Source: Planctomycetota bacterium (GTDB taxonomy: Bacteria; Planctomycetota; Phycisphaerae; Phycisphaerales; SM1A02). Taken from it: a stretch of 64,000 nucleotides of DNA. The stretch covers positions 62,001 to 126,000 of the forward strand of contig JACZRS010000002.1 of NCBI GenBank assembly GCA_022574595.1, read 5' to 3'. This document shows positions 27,719 to 36,358 of the stretch, piece after piece. Position numbers and translations under genes: made by a program. Within the stretch, counting starts at the first letter, position 1. Every line of letters begins with the position of its first letter. A model generated the notes under the pieces. The model was not told where the DNA came from. It was given only the letters and a program-made list of their open reading frames with translations, and made no database searches.

Positions 27719-28908
27719 GGATCATGCACATCTCAACGAGACTGATTCTTGGCGGATCGCAAGAGAACACGTTGCTTTCATGTGAAGGACAAGCGGATCA
27801 CGGCAATACAGTCAGCCTTGTGTTCGGTCCAATTTATGGGCCGGAAGGATCAATGCTGGAACGCGCCGATGCACATGGTGGAATTGAAATAATCCAAACA
27901 CATAACTTAGTGCGCGAACTATCACCCCTAAAAGATTACCGCTGCTATATAGATCTGAAAAAAATAATCACTGATTGGAAGCCGGACGTTGTTCATACAC
28001 ATTCTTCCAAAGCGGGGATAATCGGCCGCGCTGCTGCGTGGAAACTAAGAGTACCATGCGTAGTTCACACAATCCATGGCCTGGCGTTTCATCCTTATCA
28101 AACGAAATGGCGCAATGCGATTTACATAGCTGCAGAACGCTACGCTGCAAAACGCTGCCATAAGATCATATGCGTTGCTGATGCTATGCGCCATCAAGCG
28201 TTAGCTCAGCAAATTGGAACATCTAATCAGTACATAACCGTGCATTCGGGAATGGAAACTGATCAATTCACAAACTCCGCTCGTAGCAGAAAGCAGGTGC
28301 GCGAAGAATTAGGTTTTAGCGATGATGATTTTGTATTAGGAACCATTGCACGGTTGGCGGAACTAAAAGGCCACGATGATCTGCTTGATGCGTTATCTCC
28401 AACCATGCACCAAAGACCAAATCTTAAGCTTCTATGGATAGGTGATGGTTGGTGGCGGGATCGCTTATTGAAGCGCGTCAGCAATTTTGCAATAGAAGAC
28501 AACGTTGTACCAACCGGTTTAGTGCAACCACAGAAAATTGGTGAGTACTTGCAAGCGATGGATGCTCTAGTTCACCCAAGCTACCGCGAAGGATTGCCCC
28601 GCGCTGTGCCACAGGCACTCTTGAGCAAGGTGCCGGTGATTGCTTATGATGTTGATGGCGCTAAGGAAGTGTGCATTGATGGTGAAACAGGTCGGCTTGT
28701 AAAGGTAGGCGACCTTGCAGCATTGCGCAATGCGGTGATTTGGATGATGGATCACCCAAAAGAAAAAGCTCAAATGGGTATTAATGGTTGCAAAATGTGC
28801 TTGCAGATGTTCGCTTCGCATAAGATGGTAGATAAGTTGCAGGAGATCTATGCGGATGTGCTGTCAAAGCAAAGTGGTGAAACTCATAGCAATAGTGCTG
28901 GCGCTTAG
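27715..28908 (+). CDS. GT4-family glycosyltransferase
   Basis: A GT-B retaining glycosyltransferase of about 397 aa. The N-terminal domain has DVVHTHSSKAGIIGR and a GSQENTLL loop; the C-terminal domain has GTIARLAELKGHDDLLDA and the nucleotide-sugar EX7E-like region HPSYREGLPRAVPQALL. The longer frame begins at 27688 inside truA; GTG 27715 (overlapping the truA stop) or ATG 27724 are likely starts. The acceptor is unknown; it is 10 kb away from the main polysaccharide cluster. Confidence 0.88.
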   Translation: MRIMHISTRLILGGSQENTLLSCEGQADHGNTVSLVFGPIYGPEGSMLERADAHGGIEIIQTHNLVRELSPLKDYRCYIDLKKIITDWKPDVVHTHSSKAGIIGRAAAWKLRVPCVVHTIHGLAFHPYQTKWRNAIYIAAERYAAKRCHKIICVADAMRHQALAQQIGTSNQYITVHSGMETDQFTNSARSRKQVREELGFSDDDFVLGTIARLAELKGHDDLLDALSPTMHQRPNLKLLWIGDGWWRDRLLKRVSNFAIEDNVVPTGLVQPQKIGEYLQAMDALVHPSYREGLPRAVPQALLSKVPVIAYDVDGAKEVCIDGETGRLVKVGDLAALRNAVIWMMDHPKEKAQMGINGCKMCLQMFASHKMVDKLQEIYADVLSKQSGETHSNSAGA

Positions 28909-31033
28909 CAATCTACCTGCGCTTGGGCAGAATGATTCAGCTACTACATTTAGCTCGCCTCCAACACTTGGCCTTAATACTTTTACTGTCAGCTGCACTG
29001 CAATCATGCGAAATGAAATAATGGATCTTGCAGATAAGGAAGCTGTAGCGAAAAACATAGAGCAAACCGCATTACAAGCGCAGATCAATATTCGCCGCCT
29101 TGCAATCCAGTTGCTTATCCAAGGCGACGGTGCGGAAGGTCAAGGCATCCTGGCAGTATTTAATGGCCTTAGATTATTTAATAACCGAGCTGTTCTTGAT
29201 GATTCTCTCAATGGTTTTCATGCATTAGGTCGCGGCTTGGAGGCGATAGATGATGAATCACTATATAAGACTTTTTCAGAAGCTAACCAAGCGCTTAAAA
29301 GATTCAATATATCGCTGCAGAAAGTTCAACAGGAATTACCTATAACCAACAGCACGCAGCTGGATAGACATATAAAACAATTGATGTGGCCACTACTACC
29401 CGCAGTTGAAATTGTAACACTTCAAACAGTAGCGCATCATTGGCCAACGCATTTGGATATTAACTCAACATCACAACAAGAAAACGCGGATAATGCACCG
29501 CCTGATTTGCAAACAACCACAGATTTTTTGTTTAAACAAATTAGACTTGGCCTTGAAGAAACATCACTTGAAGATCAAACGCATGATAAAATAAACATTA
29601 TCTTGGATTGGCTTGAACGCGGTTGGCAATTTCCGGAATTTCAGCACCGGGTTGAGCGATACAGCAAATTACTACTGGGAGTTCTCGAATTTGCATCCGC
29701 ATTGGAAAACGCAGATTGGCTTAAAGAAACAGCTAAGCAAACTCTTGAAGCTCGCCTTAATACTGCAATAGTATTGTTTGAAGAGCGCACAACTCGCGCC
29801 GTCGGCCAGCAGCAACTAACTCAATTATTAAAAACAAAGAGCGTACTAGTCCGCACATCGAATCTTTCCCAAAGACGAATTAACGTAAAACCCATTTCTT
29901 ATGTTTTTGTTGCGCTGCTTGAAAGCATGGATCCTGACAAAGCTTCTGAACCTGAGATTACACGAAAATTGTGGTTAATAATTGAGCGGATGATGACTTA
30001 TCGCGAACTAGTTACTCCAAAGCTCCCGCGTGATTTTCGAATAGTGTTGCGCAAACTAAACGAGGATTATCTTTCTTCAGAAAAATACTTACTTGACAAT
30101 CTTGCGAGAATTACAAGTGAGCCGGACGCTCTTATTGATCCATCCATTAGCAGCTTTGTATCAGATCAAAAGCAATACCTGGAAGATTTGCAGCGAACAG
30201 TACAATTACCTCAATGGATCAGCATGCTTAGTCAATTAGTTCCAAAATCTGCCAACACTATTGAAAAACAATTGCAAAAAATAAGTAAATTGCTCCTTGA
30301 TACAAATAGTAGGCCGGGCGCGATTGCTACTCTCGACAAATTGGGTGAACAAATTCGCTTGTTCAATCCTTTGCCATTTGAAAGTCAATTGTATACGGGA
30401 AAGTCCGCAGTAATAAAAACCACAGGCGGCCGACAAAAAGAACTCGCCGCGGCAATCGCTGAAAGTCGCATAGCATGGGCGCAAGCCTGGGCGGACGATG
30501 TCAACACTCAAGAAACCGCTAATCACATGTTATTGCTTTATCGCTTTACTCAACTGCAAGGCGATGCTGCGGGTCTATTGTTAATTGAAGAAGAACCGGT
30601 TACCTTGAATCGCTGGGCAGCCTGGGAATTGCCCACTAAGATTGTTTCCCAAAGGGCAGCTGATCTTCCAACGCGACTTAAACTTGCAACCGCAGCTGCA
30701 ATAGATGGCGATGATCTAACTCTGCTTCATCAACTTGATCGTATTGACCGCGAAGCGCCGTTTGCCAAACTCGTTGGACGACTTCATCTAAACCTTGCGC
30801 AAGCGCTAGCAGATCTTCCGGATGGCGCTTTATCAGTTTTAGGTCAAACTACATCATTACCAGGCGATGAAGCATGGGGTATTCCCCTGCGTTTGAAGCT
30901 AGCACTGCTTTGCAGATACACCCTTGAACATCAGCACGCACAAGCTACGGGGCAAGCTGTAATTGCAAAATCACTTGAAACATACGTGAATCAGCTTGCT
31001 GATAATTTGCTTGATGAACTTAATGAAATGTAA
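28850..31033 (+). CDS. Secreted helical protein of unknown function
   Basis: A 727-aa protein whose N-terminus (KLIAIVLALSNLPALGQ) looks like a signal peptide. The rest is almost entirely predicted helix, rich in Leu, Gln, Glu and Ala, without cysteine pairs, catalytic motifs or clear repeats that I can align by eye. It overlaps the end of the glycosyltransferase gene by up to 59 bp depending on the start (ATG 28850 or 28856, GTG 28874 or 28877). This tight overlap suggests co-expression. I do not recognise the family. Confidence 0.65.
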   Translation: MRMCCQSKVVKLIAIVLALSNLPALGQNDSATTFSSPPTLGLNTFTVSCTAIMRNEIMDLADKEAVAKNIEQTALQAQINIRRLAIQLLIQGDGAEGQGILAVFNGLRLFNNRAVLDDSLNGFHALGRGLEAIDDESLYKTFSEANQALKRFNISLQKVQQELPITNSTQLDRHIKQLMWPLLPAVEIVTLQTVAHHWPTHLDINSTSQQENADNAPPDLQTTTDFLFKQIRLGLEETSLEDQTHDKINIILDWLERGWQFPEFQHRVERYSKLLLGVLEFASALENADWLKETAKQTLEARLNTAIVLFEERTTRAVGQQQLTQLLKTKSVLVRTSNLSQRRINVKPISYVFVALLESMDPDKASEPEITRKLWLIIERMMTYRELVTPKLPRDFRIVLRKLNEDYLSSEKYLLDNLARITSEPDALIDPSISSFVSDQKQYLEDLQRTVQLPQWISMLSQLVPKSANTIEKQLQKISKLLLDTNSRPGAIATLDKLGEQIRLFNPLPFESQLYTGKSAVIKTTGGRQKELAAAIAESRIAWAQAWADDVNTQETANHMLLLYRFTQLQGDAAGLLLIEEEPVTLNRWAAWELPTKIVSQRAADLPTRLKLATAAAIDGDDLTLLHQLDRIDREAPFAKLVGRLHLNLAQALADLPDGALSVLGQTTSLPGDEAWGIPLRLKLALLCRYTLEHQHAQATGQAVIAKSLETYVNQLADNLLDELNEM

Positions 31034-31073
31034 TAACCGACCTTTGTAATTTGCCTGGCTATTATCTTTGGCT

Positions 31074-31760
31074 ATGACAAATATCCTCGTAATAGGTCCA
31101 CATCCTGATGATCAAGAACTGGGTATGGGCGGAACCATCGCTAAGCTCAGTGACCAGGGGCATGATGTTCTGCTTCTGGATATGACCAACGGCGAACCCA
31201 CACCCTTTGGCGATCCGCAAACGCGCGCCAAAGAAGCGCAAGCAGCAGCAGACATTCTTGGCGTAACAAGACGATTATTAGATCTGCCAAACCGCGCGCT
31301 ACAGCCCACCATCGAAGCACGGCATAAGGTTGCGGGTGTTATTCGCGAGCATCAAGCTGAGATTATGTTTGTGCCTTACTTTCAAGATGCGCATCCTGAT
31401 CATGTTGCGACAACACGAATTGCAGAAGACGCTCGGTTTGATGCCAAGCTAACCAAGATAGATTTGCCGGGTGAACCGATTTATCCCAAGTGGCTGTTTT
31501 ATTATTACTGCACGCATCTGCGCTGGGTTGCGGACCCGAATTTTCTTTTTGATATCACAGGTTTGGAAGATCGCAAACGTGACTCGATTGTTGCCTATGA
31601 AACTCAGTTCGTTATGCCGGAGAAGAATCGAAAAATTGTTGAATGGATTAAGTCCGCAAATGAATATTTCGGTAGCCGAATTGGCGTTCAGGCAGCTGAG
31701 CCGTTTTATACTAAGGAACCGATCGGTTTAACGGATTTAAGCTCACTTACGCTGATTTAA
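31074..31760 (+). CDS. LmbE/PIG-L family N-deacetylase (BshB1-like)
   Basis: Zinc-dependent deacetylase of 228 aa. The zinc and catalytic motif PHPDDQELGMGG lies at the N-terminus, and the third ligand is in DAHPDHVATTRI. The close match in length and in LLDMTNGEPTPFG to BshB1 suggests deacetylation of GlcNAc-malate in bacillithiol synthesis or a similar glycan. No bshA or bshC is adjacent, so bacillithiol is inference; the GT4 gene at 27.7 kb could be a BshA candidate. A TTG at 31068 is in frame, but ATG 31074 is preferred. Confidence 0.85.
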   Translation: MTNILVIGPHPDDQELGMGGTIAKLSDQGHDVLLLDMTNGEPTPFGDPQTRAKEAQAAADILGVTRRLLDLPNRALQPTIEARHKVAGVIREHQAEIMFVPYFQDAHPDHVATTRIAEDARFDAKLTKIDLPGEPIYPKWLFYYYCTHLRWVADPNFLFDITGLEDRKRDSIVAYETQFVMPEKNRKIVEWIKSANEYFGSRIGVQAAEPFYTKEPIGLTDLSSLTLI

Positions 31761-31772
31761 GAGAAAATTAGC

Positions 31773-32336
31773 TTGTTTAAGATTCGCCTTGCTACATTTG
31801 ATGATATGCCAGCCATCCTTGAGATAAGCAATTGGGCGGCTGCCAACACGGCTGCTAATTTTGCCATCGAGCCGGAGAGTTTGGAGTTGTGGCAGGAAAC
31901 TTGGACGCAAACGCACGAATTTTATCCGTACTTTATAGCAGAAGATGAGAGTGTTATTGGCTTTGCAAAAGCGTCGCCTTGGAAGGGGCGGTGCGCTTAT
32001 TCACATAGCTGCGAAGTGACGGTTTATGTTCATCCGGAACATCATCGCAAAGGTGTTGGTAAAGCTTTGTATGAAAAACTTATTACTACTTTAAAAACGC
32101 AAGGGTATTATACTTTGCTCGGGGGAATTACTCAGCCCAATGTTGCTAGTGTGGGGTTACATGAATCGCTTGGTTTTAAGCGTGTTGCTTTGTTTGAGAG
32201 AATTGGGTGGAAGTTTGATCGGTGGCATGATGTGGGGTATTGGGAGTTGGTTTTGCGGGATGGGGATGGGGCGCCTCAGCCGATTGTATGTTGTCGCGAA
32301 GCCGCAAGCGGCGTAGGGGATAAGGGGGATTATTGA
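31773..32336 (+). CDS. GNAT acetyltransferase (phosphinothricin acetyltransferase-like)
   Basis: A GNAT N-acetyltransferase, 187 aa. Residues 1-160 fit the pat/MddA-type enzymes: FKIRLATFDDMPAILEI, VYVHPEHHRKGVGKALYEKL (the acetyl-CoA loop) and GLHESLGFKRVALFERIGWK. The start is TTG 31773; later ATGs would remove the conserved first strand. The last 25 residues are odd: they come from GC-rich repeat-like DNA (see the repeat at 32296-32313), and the 3' half of the gene is strongly G/T-rich. Convergent overlap with dut by 7 bp. Confidence 0.85.
   Translation: MFKIRLATFDDMPAILEISNWAAANTAANFAIEPESLELWQETWTQTHEFYPYFIAEDESVIGFAKASPWKGRCAYSHSCEVTVYVHPEHHRKGVGKALYEKLITTLKTQGYYTLLGGITQPNVASVGLHESLGFKRVALFERIGWKFDRWHDVGYWELVLRDGDGAPQPIVCCREAASGVGDKGDY
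32296..32313. repeat. GCCGC-AA-GCGGC repeat in the GNAT gene's 3' end
   Basis: GCCGC (32301-32305) and GCGGC (32308-32312) form a compact palindrome with flanking CGAA and GTAG. Units of this type look like dispersed intergenic repeats. Here one is read through in frame and forms the C-terminal tail CCREAASGVG of the GNAT protein. Confidence 0.45.
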
Positions 32337-32773
32337 CCGGTGCTGCCGAAGCCTCCTGCTCCGCGGACTGTTTCTTCTAACGTATCTACTTCTTGAATTT
32401 CGCACTTTGTGACTTGCGATACGACCATCTGGGCAATGCGCATCTTAGGCTCAATCACAAAGCTTTCCTTTGAGAGATTTATTAGTGCAACAATAACTTG
32501 CCCTCGGTAATCAGCATCAATCGTACCCGGCGCATTGGGGACTGTTATTCCATATTTGCAGGCAAGGCCGCTGCGCGGGCGAATCTGCGCTTCGTAACCA
32601 ACAGGTAATTCCATAGCAAAACCACATGGAACCGGCGATATCTCGCCCGGCTCTAGCGTGATCGCATCTTCAATAGCTGCGTGAAGGTCCATCCCCGCAG
32701 CATGTTCAGATTGATATTGGGGCACAATTGCGTGCGGCGAAAGTCGTTTTATACGTAGTGGTATTTGTTGCAT
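32330..32773 (-). CDS. dut: dUTP diphosphatase Dut
   Basis: Homotrimeric dUTPase that removes dUTP and supplies dUMP. All five motifs are visible in order: AGMDLHAA (I), RPRSGLA (II), GTIDADYRGQV (III), RIAQMVV (IV) and RGAGGFGSTGQ (V). An upstream extension to 32815 is open, but ATG 32773 (MQQIPLRIKRL) gives the standard 147 aa. Confidence 0.96.
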   Translation of the reverse strand: MQQIPLRIKRLSPHAIVPQYQSEHAAGMDLHAAIEDAITLEPGEISPVPCGFAMELPVGYEAQIRPRSGLACKYGITVPNAPGTIDADYRGQVIVALINLSKESFVIEPKMRIAQMVVSQVTKCEIQEVDTLEETVRGAGGFGSTGQ

Positions 32774-32799
32774 AGCGCTAGTGTAACAAATTAGCGCAT

Positions 32800-32828
32800 A
32801 AAAAAAGCTGGCCACCTGACCAGCTTTA
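32800..32828 (-). terminator. Rho-independent terminator between the 140-aa gene and dut
   Basis: On the minus strand AAAGCTGG (32827-32820), an 8-nt loop and CCAGCTTT (32811-32804) form a perfect 8-bp stem followed by a run of T (32806-32800). The stem overlaps the stop codon of the upstream membrane protein gene. It would end that operon before dut, which then needs its own promoter in the short gap. Confidence 0.85.
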
Positions 32829-33248
32829 TCTGAATAATTTCAACCACCAGGTTAGCAATAGAATTACTATCACACTAAAAGCCATGCTAATGAGAACCAT
32901 GGTTTTCGCACCTTGGTGACTTTTAGCAGCTTCGATTGGCCTGCCACCTTTTGTTCCATAACCTGCACATCGAAGTGGAAGTCGCGCTAGTGATTGCTGC
33001 CAGGATGAAAGGCGTCGTCCCTGGCAGGCCTTCCAGGCATTAAGGTTCACAAGTATTGCAATAAAAATGAGGTAGCCTACCAGGCCGTACTGCCAATCAT
33101 CTGGTGATGTAGCCCCCCAAAACACCATGCCGATTGCGCCAACTCCGACAATAAATGTGTAGATACCACCATCAGGTATTACAGAACGCTTTGTTGTATT
33201 ACTTGGCGCTCGCTTCTTGGGATGACTTTTTGAAGATGATTTACTCAT
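32826..33248 (-). CDS. Small membrane protein of unknown function
   Basis: A 140-aa protein with a basic Ser/Lys-rich N-terminus (MSKSSSKSHPKKRAPSN) and three hydrophobic segments at about 29-46, 54-70 and 117-137. Between the second and third is a conserved-looking cytoplasmic or periplasmic loop rich in Arg and Gly. Not a family I recognise. The start ATG overlaps the stop of the preceding gene as TGATG (33250-33246), indicating translational coupling; a GTG one codon earlier is also possible. Ends in a strong terminator. Confidence 0.65.
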   Translation of the reverse strand: MSKSSSKSHPKKRAPSNTTKRSVIPDGGIYTFIVGVGAIGMVFWGATSPDDWQYGLVGYLIFIAILVNLNAWKACQGRRLSSWQQSLARLPLRCAGYGTKGGRPIEAAKSHQGAKTMVLISMAFSVIVILLLTWWLKLFR

Positions 33249-33547
33249 CACACCGGCTGAGTTGATTGATGCATGCGATCATAGACATGAATGGTTATTT
33301 GTGGACTTGGTTCGGGCGCTTGGCTTTGTAATTTATCTACGTTGCGAATAACCGCTCGCGTTTCCGCAATGGCTTTATCAATTGCACTTCGGCCAGTGAC
33401 GACTTTAATAGGGTCAGCCTGACCCTTTTCTGCCAATCTCTGCTCGCACATAGCTCTATCTTTTATGAGCTTTGCGAGTAGCGCATCAGCTTGATCACGC
33501 ACAGCGAAAGATTCTGTATTCTCAGCTTGTAGATATTGTTTATTCAT
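33248..33547 (-). CDS. Small helical protein of unknown function
   Basis: A 99-aa, mainly helical protein. Residues 15-75 are charged and heptad-like (ADALLAKLIKDRAMCEQRLAE), suggesting a coiled coil; the C-terminal end is Pro/Gln-rich (QSQAPEPSPQITIHVYD). No signal peptide. Coupled to the small membrane protein after it by a one-base stop/start overlap, so the two may work together. No family recognised. Confidence 0.6.
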   Translation of the reverse strand: MNKQYLQAENTESFAVRDQADALLAKLIKDRAMCEQRLAEKGQADPIKVVTGRSAIDKAIAETRAVIRNVDKLQSQAPEPSPQITIHVYDRMHQSTQPV

Positions 33548-33592
33548 AATTATTCCCGAAGTAAAGGATCCTCACGCTGCATCCACCTGTAG

Positions 33593-33627
33593 CTGGGGGT
33601 CTCGGGCGAGGCCGGTATCTTCCCCAG
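33593..33627. other. Possible structured RNA leader hairpin
   Basis: CTGGGG (33593-33598) pairs with CCCCAG (33622-33627), enclosing a second hairpin CTC GGGC GAG (33601-33610). It lies in the 154-bp gap upstream of the 99-aa gene and downstream of capD, both on the minus strand. No T-run follows, so it is not a simple terminator. It could be a leader element, or chance. Confidence 0.25.
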
Positions 33628-33701
33628 GTTATGGTAAAAATCAAGTCGAGGGCTAGTTGATCATTGGGAAGCACCAATTGCTCCTTTTATGTCAATAACT
33701 G

Positions 33702-35177
33702 CTATGCAACCGCTGTTTCAGTCTTATATGGAACTAATCGGCGAATTATCCCCGCCAGGGCCACTGGATCGTTGTTTCTAACATTTGGGGATAGTTCGTG
33801 GATAATTTGCTGAATCTGGATATCGCTCGGTGTTGGGGGTGAGGTTCGGAGTATGTCTGGGTGATCGGTCGGCTCAAGTGGCTCTCCATCGCTGGCTAAT
33901 TGCTCATGCAACTTCTCACCTGGACGTATGCCACAGAAAACTATGGGCAAATATCCCGGAGTTTGACCAATTTTTTTATCACCAGCAAGTACCGGCTCAA
34001 GGTTGTGCTGTCTAATAAATCGCTTGGCCAGTTCTAGAATTGAAATGGGCTGCCCCATATCAAGCACAAAGACTTGGCCACCAGAAGCATTACCATCAAC
34101 CATTGTGGCGCTCTGCAAAACCAGTGCAGCCGCTTCGGGAATCGTCATAAAGTAACGTGTCATTTCTGGATCAGTAACGGTGAGTGGTCCGCCATCTGCT
34201 ATTTGTTTAGCCCAGGTTTCCAGAACGCTGCCCGCTGATCCTAGAACATTTCCGAAGCGCACCATGGCAAAGGCAGTTGACGAATGCGACATGGACTGAA
34301 CATATTTTTCAGCTAACCTCTTGGTCATCCCCATAATCGATTGTGGCATTACGGCTTTATCGGTACTGATCATTACAAAGCGCTTTACTCCAACTTCATG
34401 TGAAGCGTCTGCAACCGATTTAGTGCCGAAGAAATTGTTGTCAATCGCAGCTGCGGGATGATCTTCCATAAGAGGAACGTGTTTATGCGCAGCTGCATGA
34501 AATACTACATCTGGTTTGATAATACGAAAATGCTCTAATAGCGGTTTCGCATCGACAACATCATGGAGCAGTGCTCTGCGTGATAATTGGGGTTTAAGTC
34601 GAGCGATTTGGCGATCAATTTCAAATAGCGCGTTTTCTGATCGCTCAACCAGTATCAACTCCGCAGGATCATATTCAGAGCAGATCCTTGCAAGCTCACT
34701 ACCTATGGATCCTCCTGCACCGGTTATTAGTATGCGCTGCCCAGCAATGAGGGTGCGTATCTTGTCTCGGTGAATTTGCCGAGGCGGGCGATCTATTAAG
34801 GCTGACAGGTCAGTATCAAGAATGCTTCTAGGGCCAACTCCATTGAGCAGATCGACAAGCGTGGGCATGAATCGGTCAGCAATCCCCAGCCGGCGCAAAC
34901 GCGTTCTAATTGTTGTAATTAAGTCCGTCATGGCAGCAGGCAAACTTACCAAGGCAAGCGCAGGTTTTCTTTTTGCGATAATTGATTCGAGCTGCTCAAT
35001 CCAACCTAGTAATGGAGCATCAGAATCCAGCGGCGAGTAACTTAGATCGGTTGCCCCAGCGAATACCCAGCCGAGAATGACGGGACGATCGGCGAGTAAT
35101 TCCAGTTGTTGTTGAAGTTGTCGACAGGTCTCTGGCTGACCGATGATGATTGCCGTTGATGTTGCTGTTGATTTCAT
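33702..35177 (-). CDS. CapD/FlaA1-type NDP-sugar dehydratase/epimerase
   Basis: Short-chain dehydrogenase of the UDP-GlcNAc 4,6-dehydratase group, 491 aa. Residues 1-130 form a Rossmann-like domain (ALVSLPAAM..IRTRLRRLGIAD), a cytoplasmic form of the CapD N-terminus; the four transmembrane segments of WbpM-type proteins are missing. The catalytic domain has ILITGAGGSIGSELARI (NAD loop), AAAHKHVPLMEDHP and STDKAVMPQSIMGMTKR, with the Met-Lys pair used by this family in place of Tyr-Lys. It probably makes a 6-deoxy-4-keto hexosamine for the polysaccharide. It shares strand with the DUF368 gene upstream. Confidence 0.9.
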   Translation of the reverse strand: MKSTATSTAIIIGQPETCRQLQQQLELLADRPVILGWVFAGATDLSYSPLDSDAPLLGWIEQLESIIAKRKPALALVSLPAAMTDLITTIRTRLRRLGIADRFMPTLVDLLNGVGPRSILDTDLSALIDRPPRQIHRDKIRTLIAGQRILITGAGGSIGSELARICSEYDPAELILVERSENALFEIDRQIARLKPQLSRRALLHDVVDAKPLLEHFRIIKPDVVFHAAAHKHVPLMEDHPAAAIDNNFFGTKSVADASHEVGVKRFVMISTDKAVMPQSIMGMTKRLAEKYVQSMSHSSTAFAMVRFGNVLGSAGSVLETWAKQIADGGPLTVTDPEMTRYFMTIPEAAALVLQSATMVDGNASGGQVFVLDMGQPISILELAKRFIRQHNLEPVLAGDKKIGQTPGYLPIVFCGIRPGEKLHEQLASDGEPLEPTDHPDILRTSPPTPSDIQIQQIIHELSPNVRNNDPVALAGIIRRLVPYKTETAVA

Positions 35178-35258
35178 GGACGCGCAGCGCCTCCATGCTC
35201 TGCGGTGAGGTAAAGTTAGTAATCCAAATGTGATATCGGCAAAGGGGCTTGCAATAGG

Positions 35259-36275
35259 TCAACTAGAGTTTTCTTTGCCAGTGCTTGCCCCGATACGAGC
35301 TACTGCGGTAGAGGCAGCGAGACCTACAAGAATTAATCCTAAACATCCTGCGATTTGACTAGCTTTAGGACTAAATCGCTCGGTCCGCCAATCCTCTTTA
35401 TCGATTGAAGATTTGTTTTCCTCGGTGATTAACCGTCCTTTTATATAGTCTCCGACTTCAGGAGCCGCAGGTTGCTGGAACGGCCAAAGACCGACAACAG
35501 CACCAAGCAGTAGGCCGAGTAGAACGCCTAGCGTCGCTTTGGGGTAGCGATCTAATAAGAATTTGATCAAGTTACTTACGCCGACTACTCCTACTACCAC
35601 GCCAATTCCTACGGGGATAATAATGCGTGCAGCTTCTGATAGCTGTGACCAATTCTGGTCGGAGACAGCTGCCCTTGCGGTCTCGATTGCTCCTAGTATT
35701 ACTATGTATTGGCCTAGGACTAACAGTAAATAGCCGCCTGAAACGCCGGGCAAGATCATTGCTGCTCCGCCTGCTATGCCTGCTATAACAAGCATAGCTA
35801 CAGCAGCGGTATCGCTACTTGGCTCAGAGGCAACTCCGCTAGATTGTGCTAGAGCAAGAAGCACCATCGCAATGAAGCCTGCGATCGCCCCCAAGATGGC
35901 TGATGCACCAATGGGTTTAAGCATTCGCAGCAGAATGGGGACTCCACCAAGAGTAAGCCCAATGAACAGGCTATACATGATCCAGTGATGATAGATAACT
36001 AAATATTTAACCTGACGAGCTAGGAGAGCAATTGCAATTACAGCCACGCCTATGACCGATCCAAGTAGTAATAATGTTTTTGCTCGGAATCGAAACTTTG
36101 AAACCTCTGCAATTGCGCCAATGAACTGTGGATAGATCCCGACCGCAAGAAGCATTGTCCCGCCAGAAAGCCCCGGCACGAGATTGGCAAGTCCCATTAG
36201 CAGCCCACCAAAGCCTCCACGTGCAAGCGTAGTGGCTGAGAGGTCTTTAGAATCTGGAGATGTCTTTACTTTCAT
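35259..36275 (-). CDS. popT: DUF368 undecaprenyl-phosphate translocase (PopT-like)
   Basis: A 338-aa polytopic protein, with about nine hydrophobic segments. The family signature GLLMGLANLVPGLSGGTM (two such repeats; the second is AGGAAMILPGVSGGYLLLVLG) marks DUF368. Members named PopT were shown to return undecaprenyl phosphate across the inner membrane in Gram-positive and Gram-negative bacteria. The frame stays open up to 36545, overlapping galE, but ATG 36275 directly precedes the conserved part. Divergent from galE (83 bp gap). Recycling the lipid carrier fits the polysaccharide genes nearby. Confidence 0.88.
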   Translation of the reverse strand: MKVKTSPDSKDLSATTLARGGFGGLLMGLANLVPGLSGGTMLLAVGIYPQFIGAIAEVSKFRFRAKTLLLLGSVIGVAVIAIALLARQVKYLVIYHHWIMYSLFIGLTLGGVPILLRMLKPIGASAILGAIAGFIAMVLLALAQSSGVASEPSSDTAAVAMLVIAGIAGGAAMILPGVSGGYLLLVLGQYIVILGAIETARAAVSDQNWSQLSEAARIIIPVGIGVVVGVVGVSNLIKFLLDRYPKATLGVLLGLLLGAVVGLWPFQQPAAPEVGDYIKGRLITEENKSSIDKEDWRTERFSPKASQIAGCLGLILVGLAASTAVARIGASTGKENSS

Positions 36276-36358
36276 AACCAAGTACTCATTTAATCTCTCT
36301 ACGGGCCAATAGCTACTATAGCTCAGTATTTTAAGTTCGGTTGCAAGAGGCAAAGTCA

